The position numbers and the translations under genes were made by a program. The notes beneath the pieces were generated by a model. That model saw only the letters and a list, made by a program, of their open reading frames with translations. It did not search any database and was not told where the DNA came from. Source: Sphingomonas sp. DG1-23 (GTDB taxonomy: Bacteria > Pseudomonadota > Alphaproteobacteria > Sphingomonadales > Sphingomonadaceae). From it: a stretch of 64,000 nt of DNA. This document shows, one piece after another, positions 1 through 7,622 of this stretch. The DNA is taken from positions 62,001-126,000 of the forward strand of contig NZ_JAVAMA010000005.1 of the NCBI RefSeq assembly GCF_030730875.1. The letters run 5' to 3'. Within the stretch, counting starts at the first letter, position 1, and every line of letters begins with the position of its first letter.

Positions 1-217
1 ACGTGTTGCGCCTGCGGCTGTGTAGCGGCGCACAGGGCTGCCGGGGAGACGAAGACAGATTCAGATAGCGAGACAGCGCGGGGGTCGTTCCATCACCCGC
101 CGCGCCGAGGGTTAAGGCCACCGACCCCTCGCCATTAAAACATCGGGGCCAGCAGCGGGGTCGCTCTCCTTGAGACCTGACGCTGCCAGCACCCTGCGCC
201 CTCGGGCGTGGGGTGCT
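1..217 (+). ncRNA. ssrS: Probable structured RNA, best guess 6S RNA (edges uncertain)
   Basis: No coding frame is convincing here. The stretch begins with CCTGCGGCTGTGTAGCGG (positions 11-28), which resembles the 5' central-bubble motif of 6S RNAs. It continues through several G+C stems and an ATTAAAACAT patch near 134-143. It ends with a perfect 13-bp hairpin at 188-217 (arms AGCACCCTGCGCC, loop CTCG). RNase P, tmRNA, SRP and 5S signatures were looked for and not seen. 6S RNA binds the RNA polymerase housekeeping holoenzyme as a decoy promoter. The 5' end may lie outside the window. The identification is inference; strand and limits are uncertain. Confidence 0.42.
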
Positions 218-283
218 GCTATGAGCGCGACGAGTCACGGGCGACAGCTTACGGTCTGCTTATCACCGGCGCGGGCAAGGAAA

Positions 284-303
284 CGGGCAGCTTGCGCTGC
301 CCG
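284..303 (-). terminator. Rho-independent terminator of tRNA-Pro
   Basis: On the minus strand, 29 bases past the tRNA 3' end, an 8-bp stem CGGGCAGC/GCTGCCCG with a GCAA loop is followed by TTTCCTT. Position and shape fit termination of the tRNA transcript. Confidence 0.65.
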
Positions 304-332
304 GGTAACCTATTGAAATGGTGTGGTAAAAT

Positions 333-409
333 TGGTCGGGGCGACAGGATTCGAACCTGCGACCCCCACACCCCCAGTGTGATGCGCTACCAGGCTGCGC
401 TACGCCCCG
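333..409 (-). tRNA. tRNA-Pro(GGG)
   Basis: Reverse complement folds as a standard 77-nt tRNA. The acceptor arms are CGGGGCG/CGCCCCG with discriminator A and an encoded CCA. The D arm contains AGCGCAGCCTGGTAGCGC. The anticodon stem TCACA/TGTGG encloses the loop CTGGGGG (anticodon GGG), and the T loop is GTTCGAATC. It reads CCC/CCU proline codons. The gene stands alone between the putative 6S RNA and yajC, transcribed divergently from yajC. Confidence 0.97.
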
Positions 410-550
410 ACCAAGGGTGCGCCCTCTATTCCGGTCCGGCGCAGGATGCAAGCGACTGCGACAATAGTTGCGCGCCTTTGTACGCCATGTTAGCGCGCGC
501 CGCTTGAACGGGGCCGTTCCGCGTCTCGCAATCCAGGCAAATAAAAACCC

Positions 551-892
551 ATGTTCGCCACCCCAGCATATGCACAGGCCGCAGGCGCGGCACAGGGCGG
601 AAGCACCGCCGGCGCGATCGTGTCGCTGCTCCCGCTCGTCCTCATCTTCGTGGTCTTCTACTTCCTGATGATCCGCCCGCAGCAAAAGCGCATGAAGGCG
701 CTGCAGGATGCGGTCGGCGGCGTCAAGAAGGGCGATTCGGTGGTCACCGCGGGCGGGCTGATCGGCAAGGTCACCAAGGTCGACGAGACCGAGGTCGAGA
801 TCGAGCTGGGCACCAACGTAAAAGTCCGTGCGATCAAGGCGACTCTCGCCGAAGTGCGCCCGCTGGGCGGCGCCAAGCCCGCGAACGACTGA
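551..892 (+). CDS. yajC: Preprotein translocase subunit YajC
   Basis: Small inner-membrane subunit of the SecDF-YajC complex that assists Sec-dependent protein export. The 113-residue length is normal. One transmembrane helix lies at about 24-43 (IVSLLPLVLIFVVFYFLMI), directly followed by the family signature RPQQKRMKALQ and the G-D-V/T-x-G-G-x-x-G cytosolic patch (KGDSVVTAGGLIGKV). Its TGA overlaps the secD ATG by one base, so yajC-secD-secF form one translationally linked operon. An alternative start inside the short Ala-rich leader cannot be excluded. Confidence 0.97.
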   Translation: MFATPAYAQAAGAAQGGSTAGAIVSLLPLVLIFVVFYFLMIRPQQKRMKALQDAVGGVKKGDSVVTAGGLIGKVTKVDETEVEIELGTNVKVRAIKATLAEVRPLGGAKPAND

Positions 893-2490
893 TGCTCGAT
901 TTTCCCCGCTGGAAAGTCTGGGCGGTCATCGTCACGATCGTCGCCTGCGTGGCGCTGTCGATCCCCAGCTTCGTCCCCGAGAATATCCGCAGCACCTGGC
1001 CGCGCTGGGTTCCCCAGCCCTCGGTGAGCCTCGGCCTCGATCTCGCCGGCGGCTCCTATCTCCAGTATGAAGCCGACACCAAGGGCGTCGCCGCGGCGCG
1101 CCTCGACGGGATGCGCGAATCGGTGCGCGCGGTGATGCGCCGCGATCCGCGAATCGAGATCGGCGACATCTCTGTCCAGAACGGCCAGTTGAGCTTCATG
1201 GTGCGCGACCCCAGCAAGGTCGATGCGGCGCGCGAGCGCCTGCTCGAGATCACCGGCAGCGGCGCAGGGCTCACGGGTCAGCGCGTCTGGGACATTTCGG
1301 TGCGCGATTCGTCCGTCTTCGTGCTCACGCCGACCCAGGCCGGGCTCGAGGAAGCGCTCAACACCGCGATGGACGACGCCCGCGAGATCATCTCGCGCCG
1401 CATCAACGAGTTCGGCACGCGCGAGCCCAATGTCGTCCGTCAGGGCAAGAACCGCATCGTCGTCGAAGTGCCCGGCCTCAAGGATCCGCAAGGGCTCAAG
1501 AAGCTGATCGGCGAGACCGCCACGCTCGAGTTCAAGCTCGTCGACACCAGCGTCACGCCGCAGCAAATCCAGTCGGGCACCGTGCCGGCAGGCAGCCAGG
1601 TCCTCCCGATGGTCGAGGGCGGCGGCCAGATTGCGGTGTTCCGCAACGCGATGATCACCGGCGACATGCTGGTCGACGCGCGGCAGGACTATGATCCGCA
1701 GGACGGTACCCCCGGCGTCGCCATCCAGCTCGACGGCGTCGGCTCGCGCCGCTTCGCCAAGGTGACGCAGGAAAACAGCGGCAAGCCTTTCGCGATCATC
1801 GTCGACGACCGGGTGATCTCGGCCCCGAACATCAACGAGCCGATCCTCGGCGGCGCGGCGCGCATCAACGGCGGCTTCACCGTCGAGAGCGCCAACGCGC
1901 TCGCGATCTCGCTGCGCTCGGGCAAACTCCCGGTCAAGCTGCGGATCGTCGAGGAACGCACCGTCTCGGCCGAGCTCGGCAAGGATTCGATCCAGAAGGG
2001 CATCCTCGCCGGCGTGATCGGCACACTGGCGCTGATCTTCTTCATGATCGTCACCTATGCCCGGTTCGGCGTCTATACGACCTGCGCGCTGGTGGTGAAT
2101 GCGTTCATGATCATCGGGATCATGGCGATCTTCAACGCCACGCTGACCTTGCCCGGCATCGCCGGATTCGTGCTGACGATCGGCGCCGCAGTCGACGCCA
2201 ACGTGCTGATCAACGAGCGCATCCGCGAGGAGCAGCGCGTCCGCAATCGCAACGCGCTCGCTTCGGTCGAGTTCGGCTACAAGGAAGCCAGCCGCGCGAT
2301 CTTCGACGCCAACATCACCAACGTGATCTCGGCGGTGATCATGTTCGCGATCGGCTCCGGCCCGATTCGCGGCTTCGCGGTCGTGCTCGCGATCGGCATC
2401 GTCACTTCGGTCTTCACCGGCGTCACCTTCACCCGTCTCCTCGTCGCGGACTGGCTGAAGCGCAACCGCCCCAAGACCATCCAGATCTGA
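892..2490 (+). CDS. secD: Protein translocase subunit SecD
   Basis: Proton-driven accessory subunit of the Sec translocon that helps pull exported proteins out on the periplasmic side. The N-terminal helix is at about residues 6-26, followed by the D-L-x-G-G-S motif (GLDLAGGSY, about 48-56). A large periplasmic P1 head comes next, with five C-terminal membrane helices from about residue 365. The conserved membrane motif GAAVDANVLINERIREE is intact and includes the Asp used in proton coupling. Length (532 aa) is typical for alphaproteobacteria. It is followed after 10 bases by secF. Confidence 0.98.
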   Translation: MLDFPRWKVWAVIVTIVACVALSIPSFVPENIRSTWPRWVPQPSVSLGLDLAGGSYLQYEADTKGVAAARLDGMRESVRAVMRRDPRIEIGDISVQNGQLSFMVRDPSKVDAARERLLEITGSGAGLTGQRVWDISVRDSSVFVLTPTQAGLEEALNTAMDDAREIISRRINEFGTREPNVVRQGKNRIVVEVPGLKDPQGLKKLIGETATLEFKLVDTSVTPQQIQSGTVPAGSQVLPMVEGGGQIAVFRNAMITGDMLVDARQDYDPQDGTPGVAIQLDGVGSRRFAKVTQENSGKPFAIIVDDRVISAPNINEPILGGAARINGGFTVESANALAISLRSGKLPVKLRIVEERTVSAELGKDSIQKGILAGVIGTLALIFFMIVTYARFGVYTTCALVVNAFMIIGIMAIFNATLTLPGIAGFVLTIGAAVDANVLINERIREEQRVRNRNALASVEFGYKEASRAIFDANITNVISAVIMFAIGSGPIRGFAVVLAIGIVTSVFTGVTFTRLLVADWLKRNRPKTIQI

Positions 2491-2500
2491 GGCCGAAAGC

Positions 2501-3466
2501 ATGTTCCCGCTCAAGCTCGTCCCCGACAACACCAACATTCCGTTCCTGAAATACCGGAACATCGCGATGGTGCTGTCGATCCTGCTGATCATCGCCTCGA
2601 TCGTGCTCTGCGTGGTGCGCGGCTTCAATCTCGGCATCGACTTCGTCGGCGGCCAGACGGTGCGCGTCCATTTCGACCGCGCCGTCCCGATCGACGAGAT
2701 CCGGACCAGGATGGCGTCGATCGGTTTCGACGACGTCACCATCCAGGAATTCGGCAGCGCGCAGGAAATCGGCATCCGCACCTCGCTTCCCGAAGGCGGC
2801 GACACCGCGGCCGAGGCGGCAGCGACCAAGATGCGCACGGCGATCGAGAGCAACTTCCAGGGCGCACGCGTCACCGGGGTGGAGAGCGTCTCGGGCAAGG
2901 TTTCGAACGAATTGTTCCGCACCGGCGCCTGGGCGCTCGGCGTGGCGATGGTCGCGATCGCGCTCTACATCTGGTTCAGCTTCGAATGGCAGTTCGGCGT
3001 CGGCGCCTTGTTCGCCTTGTTCCACGACGTCGCGCTGACATTGGGCTTCTTCGCGGTCACCCAGCTCGAATTCGACCTGAACGTCGTCGCGGCGATCCTG
3101 ACGATCATCGGCTATTCGCTCAACGACACGATCGTGGTCTATGATCGCATCCGCGAGAATATGCGCAAATATCGCAAGATGGAGATGGTGCCGCTGCTCA
3201 ACCTCTCGATCAACGAGACGCTGTCGCGCACCGTCGTCACCAGCCTGTCGATCGGGATCGTGCTCACCATCCTGCTCGTGCTCGGGCCCGAGGTGATCTT
3301 CGGCTTCACCGCGTCGATGCTGCTCGGCATCGTCATCGGCACTTTCTCGTCGGTCTATGTCTCGGCGGCGATCCTGCTCTGGCTGCGCCTCAAGCCCGAC
3401 AGCTTCGTCCAGAAGGCTACCGGCGACGACAATGCCGAGCGCGTGACGACGCGCGACCTGCCCTAA
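2501..3466 (+). CDS. secF: Protein translocase subunit SecF
   Basis: Partner of SecD in the SecDF-YajC complex. Of normal length (321 aa), with a first membrane helix at about 24-46 (IAMVLSILLIIASIVLCVV) and the D-F-x-G-G signature (GIDFVGGQTVRV). After a periplasmic domain come five helices containing GYSLNDTIVVYDRIREN and the C-terminal SxxxGIVLTILLVLGPEVIFGF region. Start ATG follows a GAGGCCGAAAGC leader with a weak ribosome site. It ends 12 bases before the next gene, which probably shares the transcript. Confidence 0.98.
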   Translation: MFPLKLVPDNTNIPFLKYRNIAMVLSILLIIASIVLCVVRGFNLGIDFVGGQTVRVHFDRAVPIDEIRTRMASIGFDDVTIQEFGSAQEIGIRTSLPEGGDTAAEAAATKMRTAIESNFQGARVTGVESVSGKVSNELFRTGAWALGVAMVAIALYIWFSFEWQFGVGALFALFHDVALTLGFFAVTQLEFDLNVVAAILTIIGYSLNDTIVVYDRIRENMRKYRKMEMVPLLNLSINETLSRTVVTSLSIGIVLTILLVLGPEVIFGFTASMLLGIVIGTFSSVYVSAAILLWLRLKPDSFVQKATGDDNAERVTTRDLP

Positions 3467-3478
3467 GCGGACGACGCG

Positions 3479-3850
3479 ATGAAGATGGAACGCCGCAGCG
3501 CCGAAGGGCCGGTGATCTCCGGTTTTTCCGGGCGCGGCTTCCGGGTCGACGAAGGCGTGTACGAAGGGCTGCTGATCACGCCGCAGCGCGCCGATGGCTG
3601 GTCGCCCCCGCCGATCGCCGAACTCGGCGAGGCCGATCTCGCGCCGGTCCTCGCGCTCGATCCGCAGCCCGAATTCCTGCTGCTCGGCACCGGCGACACG
3701 CTCGTCCGCCCCCCGGCCGCCCTTGTCAGGGCGCTGGGCGCCCGCGGGATCGGCATCGAACCGATGGACAGCCGCGCCGCAGCACGCGCATGGGGGGTGC
3801 TGCGTGCCGAACTGCGCTGGGTAGCCGGCGCGCTCTACCCGCTCGGCTAA
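3479..3850 (+). CDS. Mth938-like domain (DUF498) protein
   Basis: A 123-residue cytosolic protein of the Mth938/NDUFAF3-like superfamily. The pattern seen is typical: I-x-G-F/Y-x-x-x-G-F-x-V near residue 15-25, then a core ending PEFLLLGTGDTLVRPP, and a C-terminal GIEPMDSRAAARAWGVLRAE. In mitochondria the relative NDUFAF3 helps assemble complex I; the bacterial role is not established. Genes of this type commonly follow secF in alphaproteobacteria, which supports a shared operon. No catalytic residues are evident. Confidence 0.85.
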   Translation: MKMERRSAEGPVISGFSGRGFRVDEGVYEGLLITPQRADGWSPPPIAELGEADLAPVLALDPQPEFLLLGTGDTLVRPPAALVRALGARGIGIEPMDSRAAARAWGVLRAELRWVAGALYPLG

Positions 3851-3864
3851 GGATTCCCACGCCA

Positions 3865-4515
3865 ATGCAGCAATTGAACGGCCCCAGCCTCACGCCCGCG
3901 TCGGGTGGCGCGCCGAAGCAGATCGTCGTCCTGCTGCACGGCTATGGCTCGAACGGTGCCGACCTGATCTCGCTCGCGCCGATGTGGCGCCAGTTGCTCC
4001 CCGACACGCTGTTCGTCGCGCCCAATGCCCCCGAACGCTGCCCCGGCGCGCCCGGCGGCTATCAATGGTGGGCGCTGCACGATCTCGGCCGCCCCGCGCT
4101 CGCCGCCGGCGCCCGCCACGCCGCACCGGTGCTCGACGCCTATCTCGACGGTCTGCTCGCGGAGCATGCGCTGGAGGAGGACAAGATGGTGCTCGCCGGC
4201 TTCAGCCAGGGTACGATGATGGCGCTCCATGTCGGCCCCCGCCGCGCGCGGCCGCTGGCCGGCATCCTCGGCTATTCGGGAATGATCGCGGGGCCATCGC
4301 TCGACGATACGGAGGTGCGCAGCAAGCCGCCGGTGCTGCTGATCCACGGCGATGCGGACACGATCGTGCCCCTCAGTGCGTACCACCATGCGCATGCCGA
4401 GCTGGGGCGGCTGGGCTTCCCGCTCGAAGGCCATGTCTCGCACGGGCTGGGACACGGCGTCGATCCAGCGGGCATCGAGATGGGCGCGAAGTTCGTGACT
4501 CGGGTGCTGGGCTAG
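3865..4515 (+). CDS. Alpha/beta hydrolase, carboxylesterase/phospholipase family
   Basis: Cytosolic serine esterase of the carboxylesterase type 2/acyl-protein thioesterase family. The start at 3865 (MQQLNGPSL) follows an AAGGA box (3849-3853) by about 11 bases; an in-frame codon further left lies inside the preceding gene and is rejected. Features in order: oxyanion strand VVLLHGYGSNGADL (about 21-34), nucleophile elbow GFSQG with Ser114, acid Asp165 in HGDADTIVP, and base His197 in GLGHGVD. All three catalytic residues are present. At 216 aa the length fits the family. Last gene of the sec cluster. Confidence 0.9.
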   Translation: MQQLNGPSLTPASGGAPKQIVVLLHGYGSNGADLISLAPMWRQLLPDTLFVAPNAPERCPGAPGGYQWWALHDLGRPALAAGARHAAPVLDAYLDGLLAEHALEEDKMVLAGFSQGTMMALHVGPRRARPLAGILGYSGMIAGPSLDDTEVRSKPPVLLIHGDADTIVPLSAYHHAHAELGRLGFPLEGHVSHGLGHGVDPAGIEMGAKFVTRVLG

Positions 4516-4517
4516 CC

Positions 4518-4595
4518 GTGCTCCTGCGAAAGCAGGAGCCCAAGGTCTCACAGGACGTCGCTTGCCGCCCTGGACTCCTGCTTTCGCAGGAGCAC
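4518..4595. repeat. Palindromic intergenic repeat (REP-like), CTGCGAAAGCAG core
   Basis: Two inverted arms, GTGCTCCTGCGAAAGCAGGA and its near-exact complement ending at 4595. Each arm is itself a small hairpin with a CTCCTG/CAGGAG stem. The repeat lies between the convergent esterase and threonine synthase genes and touches the stop codon of the latter. The hairpins could serve as a bidirectional transcription end. Confidence 0.8.
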
Positions 4596-5821
4596 TAAAG
4601 AGCGCTCCAATCCACCGGTGCGTGCCGGTCCAGATATCCGGACGCATCCGCCAGCGGATATTTCAGCCCCGTCGCGCAGTTGAACAGGACGGCTTTCTCT
4701 TCCGCGTCGACCAGCCCCGCCGCCCGTGCATCGCGATACGCTGCCAGCGTCGCCCCGCCCTCGGGACACAGCAGCAGCCCGTCGCGCTTCCCGGCATCGT
4801 CCACCGCCTGCATCAACGCCGCGTCGCTCACCGCCAGCGCCTCACCCCCGCTCGCGCGCACCGCGTCGAGGATCAGGAAATCGCCCACTGCCTGCGGCAC
4901 GCGGATTCCCGCCGCCACGGTATGGGCATCTTCCCAACGCACCGCATGCCGCTCGCCTGCCTCGAACGCCCGCACGATCGGCGCGCAACCCTCGGCTTGC
5001 ACTGCGTACATCCTCGGCCGCTTGCTGCCGATCCAGCCCAGCGCCTCCATCTCGTCGAACGCCTTCCACATCCCGATCAGCCCGGTTCCGCCGCCGGTGG
5101 GGTAGAAGATCGCGTCGGGCAGTTCCCAGCCGAGTTGCTCGGCGAGCTCGAGCCCCATCGTCTTCTTGCCCTCGATCCGATACGGCTCCTTGAGCGTCGA
5201 CAGATCGAACCAGCCGCGCGCTTCCTTCCCCGCGCCGACCAGCTTCCCGCAATCGTCGATCAGGCCATTGACCCGATAGACCCGCGCGCCCTGCGCCGCG
5301 ATTTCGCGCACGTTGATATCGGGTGTGTCGTCGGGACAGAAAATCACGGCCTCGATCCCCGCCCGCGCGGCATAGGCGGCCGCCGCGGCCCCGGCATTGC
5401 CGTTGGTCGGCATCGCGATCGTGGTGACGCCCAATTCCTTCGCCATCGCGATCGCCATTACGAGGCCCCGCGCCTTGAACGAGCCGGTAGGCAGCCGCCC
5501 CTCGTCCTTGACCCAGACGTTCCCTGGCTCTTTCTCCAGCGGCACGATCGGCGTCGCGCTCTCGCCGAGGCTGACGATGTTCGCGGTGTGCCGCACCGGC
5601 AGCAGCTCGCGATATTTCCACAGATCGTCGGGCCGCGCGGCAAGCGTCTCGGGATTCAGCGCCGTCCGCACACCATCAAGGTCATAGCGCACCAGCAGCG
5701 GCCGCCCGACCCGCGACAGCCCGTGCAGTCGGTCGGCCTCGTATCGCTCCCCGGTCATCGAACATTCGAGATGGCTGACGAAGGTCGGGCGATCGGCGGT
5801 GAGATTGTCGTTATGGGACAT
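4595..5821 (-). CDS. thrC: Threonine synthase
   Basis: PLP enzyme converting O-phospho-L-homoserine to L-threonine. At 408 aa it belongs to the archaeal/plant-like class. The PLP lysine is K116 in PTGSFKARG. The phosphate-binding loop (PTNGNAGAAAAAYAARAG) and the glycine run FYPTGGGTGLIGMWKAF are clear. Start chosen at MSHNDNLTAD (5821). A 19-residue upstream extension is possible, but it is a translation of the neighbouring palindromic repeat and is discarded. Transcribed alone; the upstream gene on the same strand is unrelated. Confidence 0.93.
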   Translation of the reverse strand: MSHNDNLTADRPTFVSHLECSMTGERYEADRLHGLSRVGRPLLVRYDLDGVRTALNPETLAARPDDLWKYRELLPVRHTANIVSLGESATPIVPLEKEPGNVWVKDEGRLPTGSFKARGLVMAIAMAKELGVTTIAMPTNGNAGAAAAAYAARAGIEAVIFCPDDTPDINVREIAAQGARVYRVNGLIDDCGKLVGAGKEARGWFDLSTLKEPYRIEGKKTMGLELAEQLGWELPDAIFYPTGGGTGLIGMWKAFDEMEALGWIGSKRPRMYAVQAEGCAPIVRAFEAGERHAVRWEDAHTVAAGIRVPQAVGDFLILDAVRASGGEALAVSDAALMQAVDDAGKRDGLLLCPEGGATLAAYRDARAAGLVDAEEKAVLFNCATGLKYPLADASGYLDRHAPVDWSAL

Positions 5822-5842
5822 GCGGCGACGCTTACTCCAAAC

Positions 5843-5923
5843 CGTCATCCCGGCGAAAGCCGGGACCTCAGGCGGCACGCGAACGGCTCGCGGCGCGAAA
5901 TCCCGGCGTTCGCCGGGATGACG
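5843..5923. repeat. Palindromic intergenic repeat, CGTCATCCCGGCG type
   Basis: Inverted arms CGTCATCCCGGCGAAAGCCG (from 5843) and the complementary TCCCGGCGTTCGCCGGGATGACG end at 5923. Each arm also folds on itself (CCCGGC/GCCGGG). It sits in the short gap between two minus-strand genes. The terminal CGTCA(T/C)CCCGG is shared with repeats at 52325 and 60695. Confidence 0.85.
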
Positions 5924-5924
5924 A

Positions 5925-6776
5925 TCAGCGCTTCACCCACCCCAGCTCGGTCATCACCGGGAAGTGGTCCGAAGTCTGCACTGCGCCCCGATGATCGGTG
6001 ATCGTCACCGTCCGCTTGGCCACGAAACCGCGCGTGAAGATCCAGTCGATCCGTTTGTCGGCAGTGCCGGTGAAATTGTGGAAGGTCATCTCCGGCCCTT
6101 CGCGTTTCGGTGCGCCCGTCCACGCATCCTCCAGCCTTGCGCTCAGCGTCCGGTAGGCCGCGCTGCCGGGAATGGTGTTGAAGTCGCCGGTCAGCACCAC
6201 CGGCGTGTCGCCCGCCATCGCCTCGATCCGTTCGAGGATCAGCGCCGCCCCCTTGGTGCGTGCGTCCTCGTCCTCGGCGCGATACGGCAGATGCGTGTTG
6301 AACGCATAGAAGCGCCGCCCGCCTTTGATCGTCTCGAACAGCCCCCATGTCACCATGCGCGGCAAAGGGTGCCCCCAGGTCAGGCTGCCCACCACATCCG
6401 GCGTGTCGGACAGCCAGAAATTACCCGACTCGACCAGCTTGAGGCGGTCGGTCCGGTAGAACATGCCCATATGCTCGTCGTCATGCCCGCCGCGGCGATC
6501 GACGCCGAACCATGCATAGCCTTTGAGCTTCGCGACCAGATAATCGCCCTGCACCTTGAGCAATTCCTGCGTCCCGAACAGATCGGGCGCGGCCTTTTCG
6601 AGCATCGCCACGGTCACGTCGCGGCGCTTGCTCCACGCATTGGCGCCGTCCTTCTCGTTGGCGTAGCGGATGTTGAAGCTCATCACCTTGAGCGGCGCCT
6701 GCGCCATCGCCGGCCCGGCCACGGCCAGCACCATCGCCGCCACCAGGCTCCACCACATCCGCATCCCGATACGCAT
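5925..6776 (-). CDS. Exported endonuclease/exonuclease/phosphatase family protein
   Basis: Metal-dependent phosphodiesterase fold of the DNase I/sphingomyelinase superfamily, about 283 aa, exported. The start at 6776 has a GAGGGAG box about 7 bases upstream; the signal peptide runs to AMAQA (about residue 27). Superfamily motifs in order: [12 protein letters not shown] (metal Glu in [10 protein letters not shown]), [17 protein letters not shown], and the terminal SDHFPVM with the catalytic His. Substrate cannot be told; sugar-phosphate, nucleic acid or lipid headgroup are all possible. Sphingomonads carry many secreted members of this family. Confidence 0.88.
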   Translation of the reverse strand: MRIGMRMWWSLVAAMVLAVAGPAMAQAPLKVMSFNIRYANEKDGANAWSKRRDVTVAMLEKAAPDLFGTQELLKVQGDYLVAKLKGYAWFGVDRRGGHDDEHMGMFYRTDRLKLVESGNFWLSDTPDVVGSLTWGHPLPRMVTWGLFETIKGGRRFYAFNTHLPYRAEDEDARTKGAALILERIEAMAGDTPVVLTGDFNTIPGSAAYRTLSARLEDAWTGAPKREGPEMTFHNFTGTADKRIDWIFTRGFVAKRTVTITDHRGAVQTSDHFPVMTELGWVKR

Positions 6777-6830
6777 CCTCAACTCCCTCGTCGCTGTGCC
6801 CGCATAGGCCACAGGATTGTTTCGCCAGGG

Positions 6831-6865
6831 TTGCCCCTTTGCGGCGCCGATCGATCACCCCATAT
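6831..6865 (+). promoter_or_regulatory. Possible heat-shock (sigma-32-like) promoter of hslVU
   Basis: TTGCCCC at 6831-6837 and CCCCATAT at 6858-6865 are spaced by 20 bases and resemble alphaproteobacterial heat-shock promoter halves. If used, transcription would begin within a few bases of the hslV ATG, which has no visible Shine-Dalgarno sequence, so the message might be nearly leaderless. This is a weak by-eye match. Confidence 0.28.
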
Positions 6866-6874
6866 CCGCCGCCT

Positions 6875-7429
6875 ATGAGCGAAAACAGCAATGCGTGGCA
6901 CGGCACCACAATCCTCTCCGTGCGCAAATCGGGCAAGGTGGTCATCGCAGGCGACGGGCAGGTCTCGGCGGGCAACACCGTGATGAAGCCCAATGCCAGA
7001 AAGGTCCGTCCGCTGGGCGACGGCAAGGTGATCGCAGGCTTTGCCGGCGCGACCGCCGATGCCTTCACTCTGTTCGAGCGGCTCGAATCCAAGCTCGAGC
7101 GCCATCAGGGCCAGCTGCTGCGCGCCGCGGTCGAGCTCGCCAAGGACTGGCGCACCGACAAATATCTCCGCAACCTCGAGGCGATGCTGATCGTCGCCGA
7201 CAAGGATGTGACTCTGGTGGTCACCGGCAATGGCGACGTGCTCGAGCCCGAGGGCGGCGTCGCGGCGATCGGCTCGGGCGGCAATTTCGCGCTCGCCGCG
7301 GCGCGCGCGCTGGTCGATTACGAGACCGACCCCGAGAAGATCGCCCGTCAGGCGATGAAGATCGCCGGCGAACTCTGCGTCTACACCAACGACCGGCTGA
7401 CCGTAGAGATGCTGGACAGCGCGACCTGA
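6875..7429 (+). CDS. hslV: ATP-dependent protease peptidase subunit HslV
   Basis: Proteolytic core (ClpQ) of the two-component HslVU protease, a dodecamer with an N-terminal threonine nucleophile. The product is 184 aa. The short propeptide [10 protein letters not shown] is followed by TTILSVRK, whose first Thr is the catalytic residue after processing, typical for alphaproteobacteria. Further motifs are [19 protein letters not shown] and [15 protein letters not shown]. The start at 6875 fits family length; a longer in-frame start 36 bases upstream is not supported. The unfoldase HslU follows 193 bases downstream. Confidence 0.97.
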   Translation: MSENSNAWHGTTILSVRKSGKVVIAGDGQVSAGNTVMKPNARKVRPLGDGKVIAGFAGATADAFTLFERLESKLERHQGQLLRAAVELAKDWRTDKYLRNLEAMLIVADKDVTLVVTGNGDVLEPEGGVAAIGSGGNFALAAARALVDYETDPEKIARQAMKIAGELCVYTNDRLTVEMLDSAT

Positions 7430-7435
7430 AGTGAC

Positions 7436-7600
7436 ATCCCCTCCCTCTTGGGGGAGGGGACCGGGGGTGGGTAAGAAAGGTCGGGCTCGATGCGCGCGCT
7501 TTTCTTTCAGCCACTCGCCCCGTTGGGCTCGCTGCGCTCGCACCCTCCGACCCCACACCGCTTGAAGCCACGCCCCCGCCCCCACATCTAGAGCGGGAAG
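7436..7600. repeat. G/C-rich intergenic tract with CCCTCCC/GGGAGGG palindrome
   Basis: Between hslV and hslU lies CCCCTCCCTC-TTG-GGGGAGGGG (about 7438-7460), a strong hairpin, then a purine/pyrimidine-skewed tract. It is related in style to the TCCTCCC repeat arms further right but lacks their full pattern. Nothing coding is visible. Confidence 0.5.
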
Positions 7601-7622
7601 AAGCACGGAACCCAATCCCCAC

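Noticed and set aside
208..507. Plus-strand frame of 99 residues at the left edge
   Set aside because: It reads through the tRNA-Pro gene and has no ribosome site or protein-like composition.
658..2922. 754-residue open frame antisense to secD/secF
   Set aside because: Asp/Arg/Glu-rich low-complexity translation opposite well-defined secD and secF; typical artefact of high third-position GC.
4516..5930. CRISPR array suspected from repeated palindromes
   Set aside because: Only two copies of each, no regular spacing, no constant-length spacers, no cas genes.
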